The notes beneath the pieces were generated by a model. That model was not told where the DNA came from. It did no database searches and saw only the letters and a program-made list of their open reading frames with translations. DNA of 64,000 bases from Lucinisca nassula (Eukaryota; Mollusca; Bivalvia; Lucinida; Lucinidae), in the NCBI GenBank assembly GCA_963580285.1, contig OY757020.1:100133497-100197496 (forward strand), read 5' to 3'. This document shows, piece by piece, positions 34,601-44,455 of the stretch (its first letter is position 1; every line of letters starts with the position of its first letter). Both the position numbers and the translations under genes were made by a program.

Positions 34601-36720
34601 GCCCCCGCACCAGGGCCCTTTTGTTTTACATAGGCTTATATAAGGAAAATCTTGAAAAATCTTTTTCTCTGAAACTGCAAGGCCCAGGTCTTTGATATTT
34701 GGTATGAAGCTTCATCTTGTGGACCTCTACCAAGATTGTTCAAATTATAGCCCTGGGGCCAAAAATGCCCCCGCTCCGGGGCCCTTTGGTTTTACATAGA
34801 CGTATATAGGGAAAATCTTGAAAAATCTTCTTCTTTGAAACCACAAGGCTTAGGTCTTCGATATTTGTTATGAAGCTTCAGCTAGTGGACCTCTATAAAG
34901 ATTGTTCAAATTATAGCCCTGAGACCAAAAATGCCTTCGCCATGTGGCCCTTTGGTTTTACATAGACTTATATAGGGAAAATCTTTAAAAATCATCTTCT
35001 CTGAAACACAAGGCTTAGGTCTTTGATATTTGTTATGAAGCTTCAGTTAGTGGACCTCTACCAAGATTGTTCAAATTATAGCCCTGGGGCCAAAAATGCC
35101 CCTGCTCCAGGGCCCTTTGGTTTAACATAGACTTATATAGGGAAAATCTTGTTTAAAATAGACTTCTATATGCAAGGTAAACCTTTAAAATCTTCTTCTC
35201 TGAAACCAGAAAGCCCAGGTCTTTCATATTCGATATGAAGCTTCATCTTGTGGACCTCTACCAAGATTGTTCAAATTATAGCCCTGGGGCCAAAATTGAC
35301 CCTGCCCGGGGCCCACTTGTTATACATTGGATCAGGTGAGCGAACCAGGGCCCTCTGGGCCCTCTTGTACATAGGCTTATATAGGGAAAATCTTTAAAAA
35401 TCTTCTTCTCTGAAACCACAAGGCCCAGGACTTTGATATTTGGTATGAAGCTTCATCTAGTGGACCCCTACCAAGATTGTTCAAATTATAGTGCTGGATC
35501 CAAAAATGCCCCCACCCCGGGGCCCTTTGGTTTTACATAGGCTTATATTGGGAAAATCTTTAAAAATCTTCTTCTCTGAAACCACAAGGCCCAGGACTTT
35601 GATATTTGGTATGAAGCTTCATCTAATGGACCTCTACCAAGATTGTTCAAATTATAGCCCTTGGGCCAAAAATGCCCCCCGCCCCGGGGCCCTTTGGTTT
35701 TACGTAGACATATATAGGGAAAATCTTTAAAAATCTTCTCTGAAACCACAAGGCCTAGGTCTTTTATATTTGGTATGAAGCTTCATCCAAAGGACCCCCA
35801 ACAAGATTATTTAAATTATAGTGCTGAGGGCAAAAATGTCCCCGCCCTGGGGCCCTTTGGTTTTACATAGGCTTATATAGGGAAAATCTTTAAAAATCTT
35901 CTTCTCTGAAACCGCAAGGCCCAGGACTTTGATATTTGGTATGAAGCTTCATCTAGTTGACCCCTACCAAGATTGTTCAAATTATAGTGCTGGGGCAAAA
36001 AATGCCCCCGCCCGGGGCCCTAAGGTTTTACATAGGCTTATATAGGGAAAATCTTTAAAAATCTTCTTCTCTGAAACCGCAAGGCCCAGGACTTTGATAT
36101 TTGGTATGAAGCTTCATCTAGTGGACCCCTACCAAGATTGTTCAAATTATCAAATTATAGCCCTTGGGCCAAAAATAACCCTGCTCCGGGCCTTTTTGGT
36201 TTTACATAGACTTGTATAGGGAAAATCTTTAAAAATCTTCTCTGAAACCACAAGTCCTAGGTCTTTTATATTTGGTATGAAGCGTCTTCTAAAGGACCCC
36301 TACCAAGATGATTCAAATTATAGTGCTGGGGCCAAAAGTGGCCCCGCCCCGGGGCCCTTTGGTTTCACATAGGCTTATATAGGGATAATCTTTAAAAATC
36401 TTCTTCTCTGAAACCACAAGGCCCAGGACTTTGAAATTTGGTATGAAGCGTCATCTAATGGACCTGTACCAAGATTGTTCAGATTATAGCCCTGGGGCCA
36501 CAAATGCCCCCAACCCGGGGCCCTTTGGTTTTACATAGATTTATATAGCCCCGGGGCCATTTGGTTTTGCATAGGCTTATGTAGGGAATATCTTTATAAA
36601 AAAATCTTCTTCTCTGAAACCACAAGGACCAGGTCTTTGATATTTGATGTGTAGCTTCATCTAGTGGACCTTTGCCAAGATTGTTCAAATTATAGCCTTT
36701 GTTGATGTTTGGTATGAAGC
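31640..36720. repeat. 167-bp tandem array of element C
   Basis: Monomers carry CTTTGATATTTGGTATGAAG, CCTACCAAGATTGTTCAAAT, TGCCCCCGCCCCGGGGCCC and GGCTTATATAGGGAAAATC at 165-167 bp spacing. The region AATCTTCTTCTCTGAAACCA aligns with the array in element B, so the two are related. Elements D (33423-35368) and C supply closely similar monomers. Confidence 0.95.
33423..35368 (+). mobile_element. Helentron-like element D nested in C
   Basis: The 5' AGCTCACCTGTCAGG/TGACAAGGTGAGCT palindrome is followed by GTGCGTCCGTCCG. The 3' end GGATCAGGTGAGCGAACCAG, GGGCCCTCTGGGCCC, TCTTGT is at 35368. The host monomer is cut within GGTTTTACATAGG, leaving GGTTTTT on the left and TACATAGG on the right. The copy at 52793-54447 is almost the same element with fewer monomers, so both are fairly recent. 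Confidence 0.8.
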
Positions 36721-36754
36721 TTCACCTTTAAGACCTCCCTCAACATTATGCACA

Positions 36755-38885
36755 TTAACCCTTTACCACTCGGGGATTTTGTGAATTTCGCCGATTTTCA
36801 TAATGTTGCACCTGACAGCAACTTCAACTAGCCATTGTTTCATAATGGATGGTCTGTTTTACACCAAACTCGGTATGAATGTTCATTGGGCAGTAGCCTT
36901 TCAAATGCAACCTTTCATGACTTGATCATTGTTGTCATGGTAAAGAGGGGGCATCTCAAAGTTGGAAAAAAGTGTGTTTTCACATGAATTTTTGACCACA
37001 TTTCAATCTTCACACAGCTGTCAAGGCAACAATTAAGGTGTTTGGCACTGGCCATTTTCACTGTTTGCAGCATGTTTTATCAGCATCAATTTTCCGGCAT
37101 TTTTGACCCCAGACACCCTCAGATACAAATTTTAGCGACCGGTTGGGCCATACACCCAAAAATTTTCGGGATGTGAGGGGGGCGCTGCCCCCCTTCAATC
37201 CCCTCAAAATATTTTTTAGTGGGGAAGCGCGCGAAAAAATAGGTCATTTTTTTGCCCAACAAATCCTAAAGCAAACTTAACTATCCAGGGGTAGAAATGC
37301 AGATTTTAGGTGCTTCTGGGGCTTGAAATGGGGGGGTGGGGGGTGCCGACACGTAAAAACACGTATCTGAGTGGTAAAGGGTTAACTGAAATCTGGGAAC
37401 ATACTGAATTGTGGTCAAAAATTCATTAATTATATCTGAAATATTGTCCCTTGCAATAAAATGATGAAAAAACACTATTTTGGTCAGTTGGGATTTTCTT
37501 CATTAATAACCCTTTACCACTCGGGGGATTTTGTGAATTTCGCCGATTTTCATAGTGTTGCACCTGATAGCAACTTCAACTAGCCATTGTTTCATAATGG
37601 ATGGTCTGTTTTACACCAAACTCGGTATGAATGTTCATTGGGCAGTAGCCTTTCAAATGCAACCTTTCATGACTTGATCATTGTTGTCATGGTAAAGAGG
37701 GGGCATCTCAAAGTTGGAAAAAAGTGTGTTTTCACATGAATTTTTGACCACATTTCAATCTTCACACAGCTGTCAAGGCAACAATTAAGGTGTTTGGCAC
37801 TGGCCATTTTCACTGTTTGCAGCATGTTTTATCAGCATCAATTTTCAGGCATTTTTGACCCCAGACACCCTCAGATACAAATTTTAGCGACCGGTTGGGC
37901 CATACACCCAAAAATTTTCGGGATGTGAGGGGGGCGCTGCCCACTTCAATCCCCCCAAAATATTTTTTAGTGGGGAGGCGCGCGAAAAAACAGGTCATTT
38001 TTTTGCCCAACAAATCCTGAAGCAAACTTAACTATCCAGGGGTAGAAATGCAGACTTTAGGTGCTTCTGGGGCTTGGAATTGGGGGGGTGGGGGGTGCAG
38101 ACACGTAAAAACACGTATCTGAGTGGTAAAGGGTTAACTGAAATCTGGGAACATACTGAATTTTGGTCAAAAATTCATTAATTATATCTGAAATATTGTC
38201 CCTTGCAATAAAATGATGAAAAAACACTATTTTGGTCAGTTGGGATTTTCTTCATTAACCCTTTACCACTCGGGGATTTTGTGAATTTCGCCGATTTTCA
38301 TAATGTTGCACCTGACAGCAACTTCAACTAGCCATTGTTTCATAATGGATGGTCTGTTTTACACCAAACTCGGTATGAATGTTCATTGGGCAGTAGCCTT
38401 TCAAATGCAACCTTTCATGACTTGATCATTGTTGTCATGGTAAAGAGGGGGCATCTCAAAGTTGGAAAAAAGTGTGTTTTCACATGAATTTTTGACCACA
38501 TTTCAATCTTCACACAGCTGTCAAGGCAACAATTAAGGTGTTTGGCACTGGCCATTTTCACTGTTTGCAGCATGTTTTATCAGCATCAATTTTCAGGCAT
38601 TTTTGACCCCAGACACCCTCAGATACAAATTTTAGCGACCGGTTGGGCCATACACCCAAAAATTTTCGGGATGTGAGGGGGGCGCTGCCCCCCTTCAATC
38701 CCCTCAAAATATTTTTGAGTGGGGAAGTGCGCGAAAAAATAGGTCATTTTTTTGCCCAACAAATCCTAAAGCAAACTTAACTATCCAGGGGTAGAAATGC
38801 AGATTTTAGGTGCTTCTGGGGCTTGAAATGGGGGGGGGGGGGGTGCCGACACGTAAAAACACGTATCTGAGTGGTAAAGGGTTAA
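36755..38885. repeat. Triplicated TTAA MITE with 118-bp spacers
   Basis: Three copies (36755-37385, about 37503-38136 and 38255-38885) each run from CCCTTTACCACTCGGGG to CTGAGTGGTAAAGGG with TTAA at the ends; the second left end reads TTAATAACCC. The two spacers (37386-37502 and 38137-38254) are nearly identical (CTGAAATCTGGGAACATACT), so the MITE was amplified with its flank as a unit of about 750 bp. The copies differ at few sites. They are about 80 bp longer than the relative at 8759-9310, with an extra segment around GGGGGGCGCTGCCCC and GCGCGAAAAAA. Confidence 0.85.
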
Positions 38886-40204
38886 AGCCCTGGGGCCAAT
38901 AATGGCTCTCACTGGGGCCCACTTGTTACACTATGGATCAGGTGAGCGATCCAGGGCCATCATGGTCCTCTTGTTAGATAAAAACACATGCAAGGTTTTT
39001 TTTGATTGTAAAATATATATGCATAGAACTGCTGGTAAATTGTCTGACAAACATTTTATAGTGAACCTATCAGAATTGGAGTAGTGTCAAATTTACATCC
39101 TACAGACAGTTAATGATTTAAGCTGACTGGTTAATTGTAGCATGCTAACTACAAAACTGAAGATTAGCAAGCAATATAAGGAGAAAATCATGTATGGCAG
39201 GGATTAGGTTAACATTATAAATCAAAAATAAAACCAGATGTAACTGGACACATGGTGTCCATTGTTACATCCTATAATTATTTGTTTCTTGTATTTTAAG
39301 ACATATTAAATCAAGGAATATAGTTGACTACAGCAGTGTATTCATTTGTGTAAATATCAGTTTCGATTACATTGCAAACATGTGAAAAAAAAACATGTAT
39401 TAGCATTCCAATCAATGAAAAGAAGTTAGATGTAACAGGACTCTAGTGTCCAATATTACATCATTAATTACTGAACAATTATTAAAATCAGCAAACTCTA
39501 GTGCAAATGATACACATATAATATGCTGAAATTTGTTTCACATGATTTTCTTTCAAATACTGAAATGAAAGAGACAATAATCATTGCATAAATAATTTAA
39601 AAGGGGAAAAGTCAGTTGTGACATGAAGTAACTTGGACACTGGTGTCCAATGTTACCTTACACATTTACAAAGAAACCGTTTTTTTTGTAACTTTTATTG
39701 CAGTAGAAGAACAGTAAACAGTGTTTTATCCATTTGGTTACAAAATTTTTGTGTACTTTTAAATGGATCTTCATTTTCACTCTAGCATCAATTAAAACCC
39801 ATAGAATTCTGACTCAGAAAGGAGCGTTAACTACTAGCTGATTTAAGAATGATAACAAGCAATAAGGGACTTGATAACTGTATTAGTGTTTAAAGACTGT
39901 CCTATCTGTTCAAAAATGACAGCTGTTACACCTAAAAGTAGCGCAGTAGGAAGAATCATTCATCTGCACTTCAGCAAATTTTGGACACCAAGCCATTTAA
40001 GGACGTACATGTAACAGAAATTCCTGGACAACATATTCTTGATCATATAGCAACACAAAATGGTCACCTACATAAATCCTGCCAACCATGCCCTTTGGGT
40101 CAAAATTGGCCAAGCCCCAGGGCTCATTAGCTTCTATAGACTTATACTGGAAAAAAAACTAAAAAAAAAATCTTCTTTTCCAAAACCATAAGGCACAGAT
40201 TTTG

Positions 40205-40345
40205 TTTGACTTGAGGTTTTACATCCCTGTCAACACTATAGGTCATTTTGGAGATGTCTCTTCCTATTTTGTGGGACTTTTTACCCGACATTGAGATGAA
40301 ATGACATCTCAAGCCCTGTCGCCCAATGAAACCAATAGGGTTTAT
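40205..40345 (-). mobile_element. SINE family D, 3' half
   Basis: TTGACTTGAGGTTTTACATC, GGTCATTTTGGAGATG and GAGATGAAATGACATCTCAA match 47103-47391, truncated after CCAATAGGGTTTA. It interrupts the monomer of element B. Confidence 0.8.
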
Positions 40346-40728
40346 ACGCATGGACACCGCTTTGCCTGAGCTTAGATATTTAGTATATAGCAATGTCAAG
40401 TGGTCTCCTACACTAATGATTTTCTGGTACACAGGTGAGCGATATAGGGCCATTGGGCCCTCTTGTTTGGTTTTTGAATTATCTGCCCTTGACTTAGTAC
40501 CATATAGTAAACCGTGTCCGGGCCATAACTCCTAAACCGTATGGAATATATTCATGAAACTTCACATGTGCATTCATCACACTGAGACGATGTGTCATGA
40601 ACAAGGAAGACAACTCCTGCTTGTTTAGTTTATCTGCCCTTGACTTACATCCATATATAGTCAAATGGTATGTTGTGCCCTTGATGCATATATTTTATGA
40701 TTGATCTGAAGTACATTTGTAATATTTT

Positions 40729-42107
40729 TATCCCCTCGCACAACATAGTTGTGAGGGGGGATATAGCATAACTTCACACAAATGTTCCTTATAAAGCGAG
40801 TTCGACTTTCAAGGTCATGACCTCAAGGTCAAGGTCACTGGCTATTTTTAGAAAAACTTTGTCATGGCTCTAGCGCCTAAATTTCTTCACCAATTTCATT
40901 ATAACTTCACACAAATGTTCCTGAAAAAAAAATCTCGAGGTGTTAGACTTTCAAGGTCATGACCTCAAGGTCACTGTGGCTATTTTTAGAAAAACTTAGT
41001 CATCTCTCTAGCGCCTACATTTCTTCACTGATTTCAATATAACTTCACACAAATGTTTCTTATGACAATATCTCGAGCGAGTTTGACTTTCAAGGTCATG
41101 ACCTCAAGGCCAAGGTCACTGTGGCTATTTTTAGAAAAACTTTGTCATCGCTCCAGCGCCTATATTTCTTCACTGATTTCAATATTACTTCACACAAATG
41201 TTTATGACAATATCTCAAGCGAGTTCGACTTTCAAGGTCAAGGTCACTGGCTATTTTTAGAAAAACTTGTCATCGCTCTAGCGCCTACATTTCTTAACTG
41301 ATTTCAATGTAACTTCACACAAATGTTCCTTATGACAATATCTCGTGTGATTTCGACGGTCAAGGTCACTGGCTATTTTTAGAAAAATTTTGTCATCACT
41401 CTAGTGCATATATTTCTTCACCGATTTCAATATAACTTCACACAAATGTTCCTTATGACAATATCTCTAGCGAGTTCCACTTTCAAGGTCAAGGTCACTG
41501 TGGCTATTTTTAGAAAAACTCATTGCTCTAGCGACTACATTTCTTCACTGATTTCAATATAACTTCACACAAATGTTTGACTTTCAAGGTCAAGGTTAGA
41601 AGCCTCCGTGGTGCAGTGGTTACGCTACTCGCCTTGTAAACCAGGGATCGCAGGATCGATCCCGGGCTTCTCCAGACTTTCGGATGAGTCTTTAAACCGA
41701 GGTCCCGTCTCCGTATGACCTTAGCTGTTGGTGGGACGTAAAACTAAAACTCACTCACTCAAGGTCAAGGTCACTGTGGCTATTTTTAGAAAAACTTTGT
41801 CATGGCTCTAGTGCTTACATTTCTTCACCGATTTCAGTATAACTTCACACAAATGTTCCTTATGACAATATCTCGAGCTATTTCAACTTTCAAGGTTAAG
41901 GTCACTGTGGCTATTTTTAGAAAAACTTTGTCATCGCTCTAGTGCCTATATTTATTGATGGATGTTAATAGAACTTCACACAAATATTTCTTATGGTAAT
42001 ATCTCGAGTTGCTTTGACTTTCAAGGTCATGACCTCAAGGTCACTGTGGCTATTTTTAGAAAAACTTTGTCATCGCTCTACCGCCTACATTTATGATTTT
42101 AATATAA
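40729..42107 (+). mobile_element. Helentron-like element F with 140-bp array, inside A
   Basis: The 5' palindrome ATCCCCTCGCAC/GTGAGGGGGGAT at 40730-40762 is followed by about nine monomers near 140 bp (CTTCACACAAATGTTCC, TCAAGGTCATGACC, GGCTATTTTTAGAAAAAC, CTCTAGCGCCTACATTTC). No separate 3' stem-loop is seen. Instead the sequence TTTATGATTGAT(C/T)TGAAG continuing to ATATTTTT occurs on both sides (40694-40729 and 42108-42143). A SINE lies at 41597-41759. Confidence 0.65.
41597..41759 (+). mobile_element. SINE family B with 12-bp TSD
   Basis: TAGAAGCCTCCGTGGTGCAG through box B GGATCGATCCC to GGGACGTAAAACTAAAACTC and a CACTCACTC tail. CAAGGTCAAGGT is duplicated at 41585-41596 and 41760-41771. 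It is inserted in a monomer of element F. Confidence 0.9.
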
Positions 42108-42307
42108 TTTATGATTGATTTGAAGTACATTTGTAATATTTTTTATGAATGGCATTTGGCGGGGGCATCCGTGTCCTATGGACCCTTTTTCTAGTTTTTA
42201 CAGTACTGTAGTGCCACCGAATAAAACGACCTGTATCATCAACCTAAGTATGAAACAAATACTTCATATATACTGTTCACAAAAAATAGGGGATATTTAA
42301 CTTTCAG

Positions 42308-42643
42308 TGTGTGTGTGTGTGTGAATTCAGGTTTAAAGTCGCTTTCAACAATTTTTCAGTCATATCACGACGGTGTCTGGTTGTGACGGGGAGCTCATTG
42401 CTCACTTTTATAGTGCTGCCTCACTGAAGTATCATGTCCCAGACACATTACATGATACCGCACCCAGTCACATTATCCTGACACTGGGTCGACCAGTCCT
42501 AGCTCTACCCCGTAAATCTGAGTGCCAAGCGAGGAGCAGCTAGTGCCATTTTTAACGACTTTGGTATGTCGCGGCCCGGGATCGAACCCGTGACCTCCCG
42601 TTCCCCGGAGCGGACACTCTACCAACTGAGCTATCGGGGCCGG
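42308..42643 (-). mobile_element. SINE family C, tRNA-derived, with 14-bp TSD
   Basis: The minus strand starts GGCCCCGATAGCTCAGTTGG (box A), has box B GGGTTCGATCCCG, and ends GACTTTAAACCTGAATTC with a CACACACA tail. TATTTAACTTTCAG is repeated exactly at 42294-42307 and 42644-42657. The head resembles a real tRNA, but its acceptor stem does not pair, so it is a SINE head and not a tRNA gene. Confidence 0.92.
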
Positions 42644-42779
42644 TATTTAACTTTCAGGCGGAGTATTGGAAAATAAATACAATGTTACCTGACCAAGATG
42701 CATTTTATTTAAAGGACTATCAAATATCCATAAATTGAATCCCACATTAATTCCAGTTATCCTGTCATTATGTAGCAAC

Positions 42780-43750
42780 ACGGCGAGCAATCTTACAAGC
42801 GTTTACGTCATTTTTCACAAGCTCTCAATAACGTGTTGGACTGCCTCGATTGTCACAACAGGCAACACATCGCCGTCCCATACTTCAATTAGTCTACGAA
42901 TCGTGAACAGAGATTTCGCCACTCTTCTTGAAGTCCTGTACCAAGCTCACCCATGGTCCTTGGATGCGGATCGCGGGTTCGGACTCATTTCCTGAGGTTG
43001 ACCCATACGTGTTCGATGGGAGAGAAGTCTGAACACATCGCAGGCCATGGTATTGTACGAATATTTTGCTATTGAAGATACTCGGTGACAACGCTGCCCG
43101 ATAAGCCCTAGCGTTATCGTCCTGAAAGATGAATTCACGACCGTGGCATCAGGGGGGAAAAGGTATGGCGTGAGCAGGCAACATGTTTTCACAATAGTAC
43201 AGTCCTGTAACTCTCTGCCTTGGCACACATGTAAATGTATTTTTCCAGTCAAGGTGATCCCACCCCATAACAGACCCTGCTCTATATTGGTCATGAGTAT
43301 GAGTAACGTTCACCAGTACTACGCCATACTCTTCTACGACCATCACGAAAGTCCAAATTAAACTCGGTGGGGGGGGGGGTTCGGTGCCTAGTTTTCAACA
43401 GCAGTACAGCTTAAGGACACCGTGCCGGAAGGTCACTCGAGTAAAGGCAATTTCAGATCGTCTAAAGACATTAACCCCTCTTACTCGGCACAGGTATTTC
43501 TGAAGATCTGTTAACGTTAGTCTCCAGTTGCGTTTCGCTTGATTGATAACAAGGCAGCCATCACGTCCGTTAGAACTCTTCGGGCATCCACTTCTCTGAA
43601 AATCCGCTACTGCTCTTGTCCTACGATAGCGTTCCCATAGTCAACTGACTGTAACATATTCAGAACATTTGTCGTCTGCAACTGTGTACTTCCGGTCTGG
43701 AGCATGCCAACGGTTCTCTCCAACGTTGAGCCTCCGTTAGCCGAGGTCAT
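42780..43750 (-). pseudogene. Tc1-like transposase, multiply broken
   Basis: From an ATG at 43750 (MTSANGG...) the minus strand shows, in changing frames, the order expected of a Tc1/mariner DDE transposase: an N-terminal helix-turn-helix-like part, WGGITLTGK near 43250, and SPIEHVW near 43010, which holds the last catalytic acidic residue. Many stops and frameshifts (for example around the C/G-rich run near 43370) make it non-functional. Only short pieces remain open, the longest being 43294-42947. Confidence 0.8.
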
Positions 43751-43994
43751 GGTTCTAGTAACAAATTTATTTATGACGTTTCAGACAACACTTTAACAGT
43801 CGATACAGAAAGTTTTAATCTAAATCTCGCATCAATAAACCAGTTTTCACTAATGTTAAAATTCACGTACTCCATGTACAATTTACTTCCCTGTGCAACG
43901 CCACTGGAGCATTAATATCATACTGCTCAACAATAGAATAAACACACATGATAGTCAGTTGACATGGTATACCGGATATTTGATTATTCCTAAT

Positions 43995-44413
43995 GTTTAG
44001 GCTGATAGACAGATCTGCAATGTCAAGCCACAGGATGCTGTCACCATCAGGTCCTGTGAGTTACTTGAGCGTCTTGGCATTGAGAACCTGGACCTCATCC
44101 TGAAAGAGAGAAGGCTCCACTGATATGGTCAGGTGGAACTCTCCAATGGTGCAGTCAAGACTGCCTGTGACATACAGGTAGGTGGAAAGCGGGGGCCTGG
44201 AAGGCCCAAGATGACCTGGAAGCAGCGGACAGAAAAAGATTGCAGAGAATGTAATCTCTGCTATCAATCCTCATGATAGACAAGCATGGAGATCTGGTGT
44301 AAGATCTGCCATGCGTGCAGCAAGCCAGCTACCTGGAAGGGGGCCACTTATATGGATGTTGCCCCTGTACCTGCATGTTAATCAAAATCCGTTGATGATG
44401 ACGATGAAAGGCT
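43995..44413 (+). pseudogene. Non-LTR retrotransposon C-terminal fragment
   Basis: The + strand encodes the distal part of a LINE ORF2. LGIENLDLILKERRL is followed by VGGKRGPGRPKMTW, the common basic box after the RT domain, then a short 3' end with GATGATGACGATGAAAGG. One stop interrupts the RRLHW-like box near 44122. It is 5'-truncated, as is usual for LINE insertions. Confidence 0.7.
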
Positions 44414-44455
44414 AGAAGGAACCCGAATATCCCCTACTTTTTGTGAACAATATAG

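Larger units (their letters stand above)
31394..38974 (+). mobile_element. Helentron-like element C nested in E
   Basis: The 5' palindrome AGCTCACCGTCACGTAGTGA is followed by GTCCGTCGTGCGTGCGTCC. The 3' end GGATCAGGTGAGCGATCCAG, GGCCATCATGGTCC, TCTTGT closes at 38974. The body is a 166-167 bp array (31640-36720) interrupted by element D. Three tandem MITE copies (36755-38885) lie between the array and the 3' end. Confidence 0.7.
30522..40044. mobile_element. TIR element E with ATAT target duplication, split by element C
   Basis: Inverted ends GATCAAGAATTCACTGTCCA (left) and, read on the minus strand, GATCAAGAATATGTTGTCCA (right) continue as imperfect complements for about 40 bp. ATAT is duplicated on both sides (30518-30521 and 40045-40048). 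The pre-insertion phrase GTATATAGCAA is preserved at about 40381. The element's own DNA is 30522-31393 plus 38975-40044, about 1.9 kb. It holds at least six copies of a motif close to GTGTCCA plus GTTACATC. No ORF of note. A 4-bp AT-rich duplication would suit Sola-like or similar superfamilies, but without a transposase I leave the class open. Confidence 0.65.
26946..40466 (+). mobile_element. Helentron-like element B nested in A
   Basis: The 5' palindrome is AGCTCACCTGTCGCG/GTGACGAGGTGAGCT, then TTTTTGTCCGTCGTGCGTGC. The 3' end CAGGTGAGCGATATAGGGCC, GGGCCC, TCTTGT lies at 40432-40466. GCTCACCTG (5') and CAGGTGAGC (3') form the subterminal inverted repeat. The body is the 167-bp array at 27185-30520, continued at 40049-40430 on the far side of element E. 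Its left and right parts are separated by about 9.5 kb of later insertions. Confidence 0.7.
26778..42195 (+). mobile_element. Helentron-like element A, outer shell of a nested complex
   Basis: The 5' end ATGCCCCCGCG plus GTCTGTCCGTTCGTTCGTCC (26778-26830) matches a 3' end at about 42157-42195 with GGCGGGGGCAT (10 of 11 bases complementary), stem-loop GTCCTATGGAC and CTAGT. The left flank monomer (GGGCCATAACTCCTAAACCG, GAGACGATGTGTCATGAAC) resumes at about 40515 after element B, which shows that both sides belong to one element. Its own DNA is only about 0.5-2 kb; the rest is insertions. Confidence 0.6.
42271..44452 (-). mobile_element. Tc1-like transposon with nested SINE and LINE fragment
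   Basis: Inverted ends TACTGTTCACAAAAAATAGG (left) and, read on the minus strand, TATTGTTCACAAAAAGTAGG (right) are flanked by TA. A decayed transposase runs leftward from 43750. The element is enlarged by a SINE (42308-42643) close to the left end and a 5'-truncated LINE (about 43995-44413) close to the right end. Without them it would be about 1.4 kb, a normal Tc1-like size. Confidence 0.85.

Noticed and set aside
42565..42643. tRNA gene on the minus strand (good box A and box B)
   Set aside because: The acceptor-stem halves do not pair, and it is the 5' head of a SINE with a clear 14-bp target duplication.
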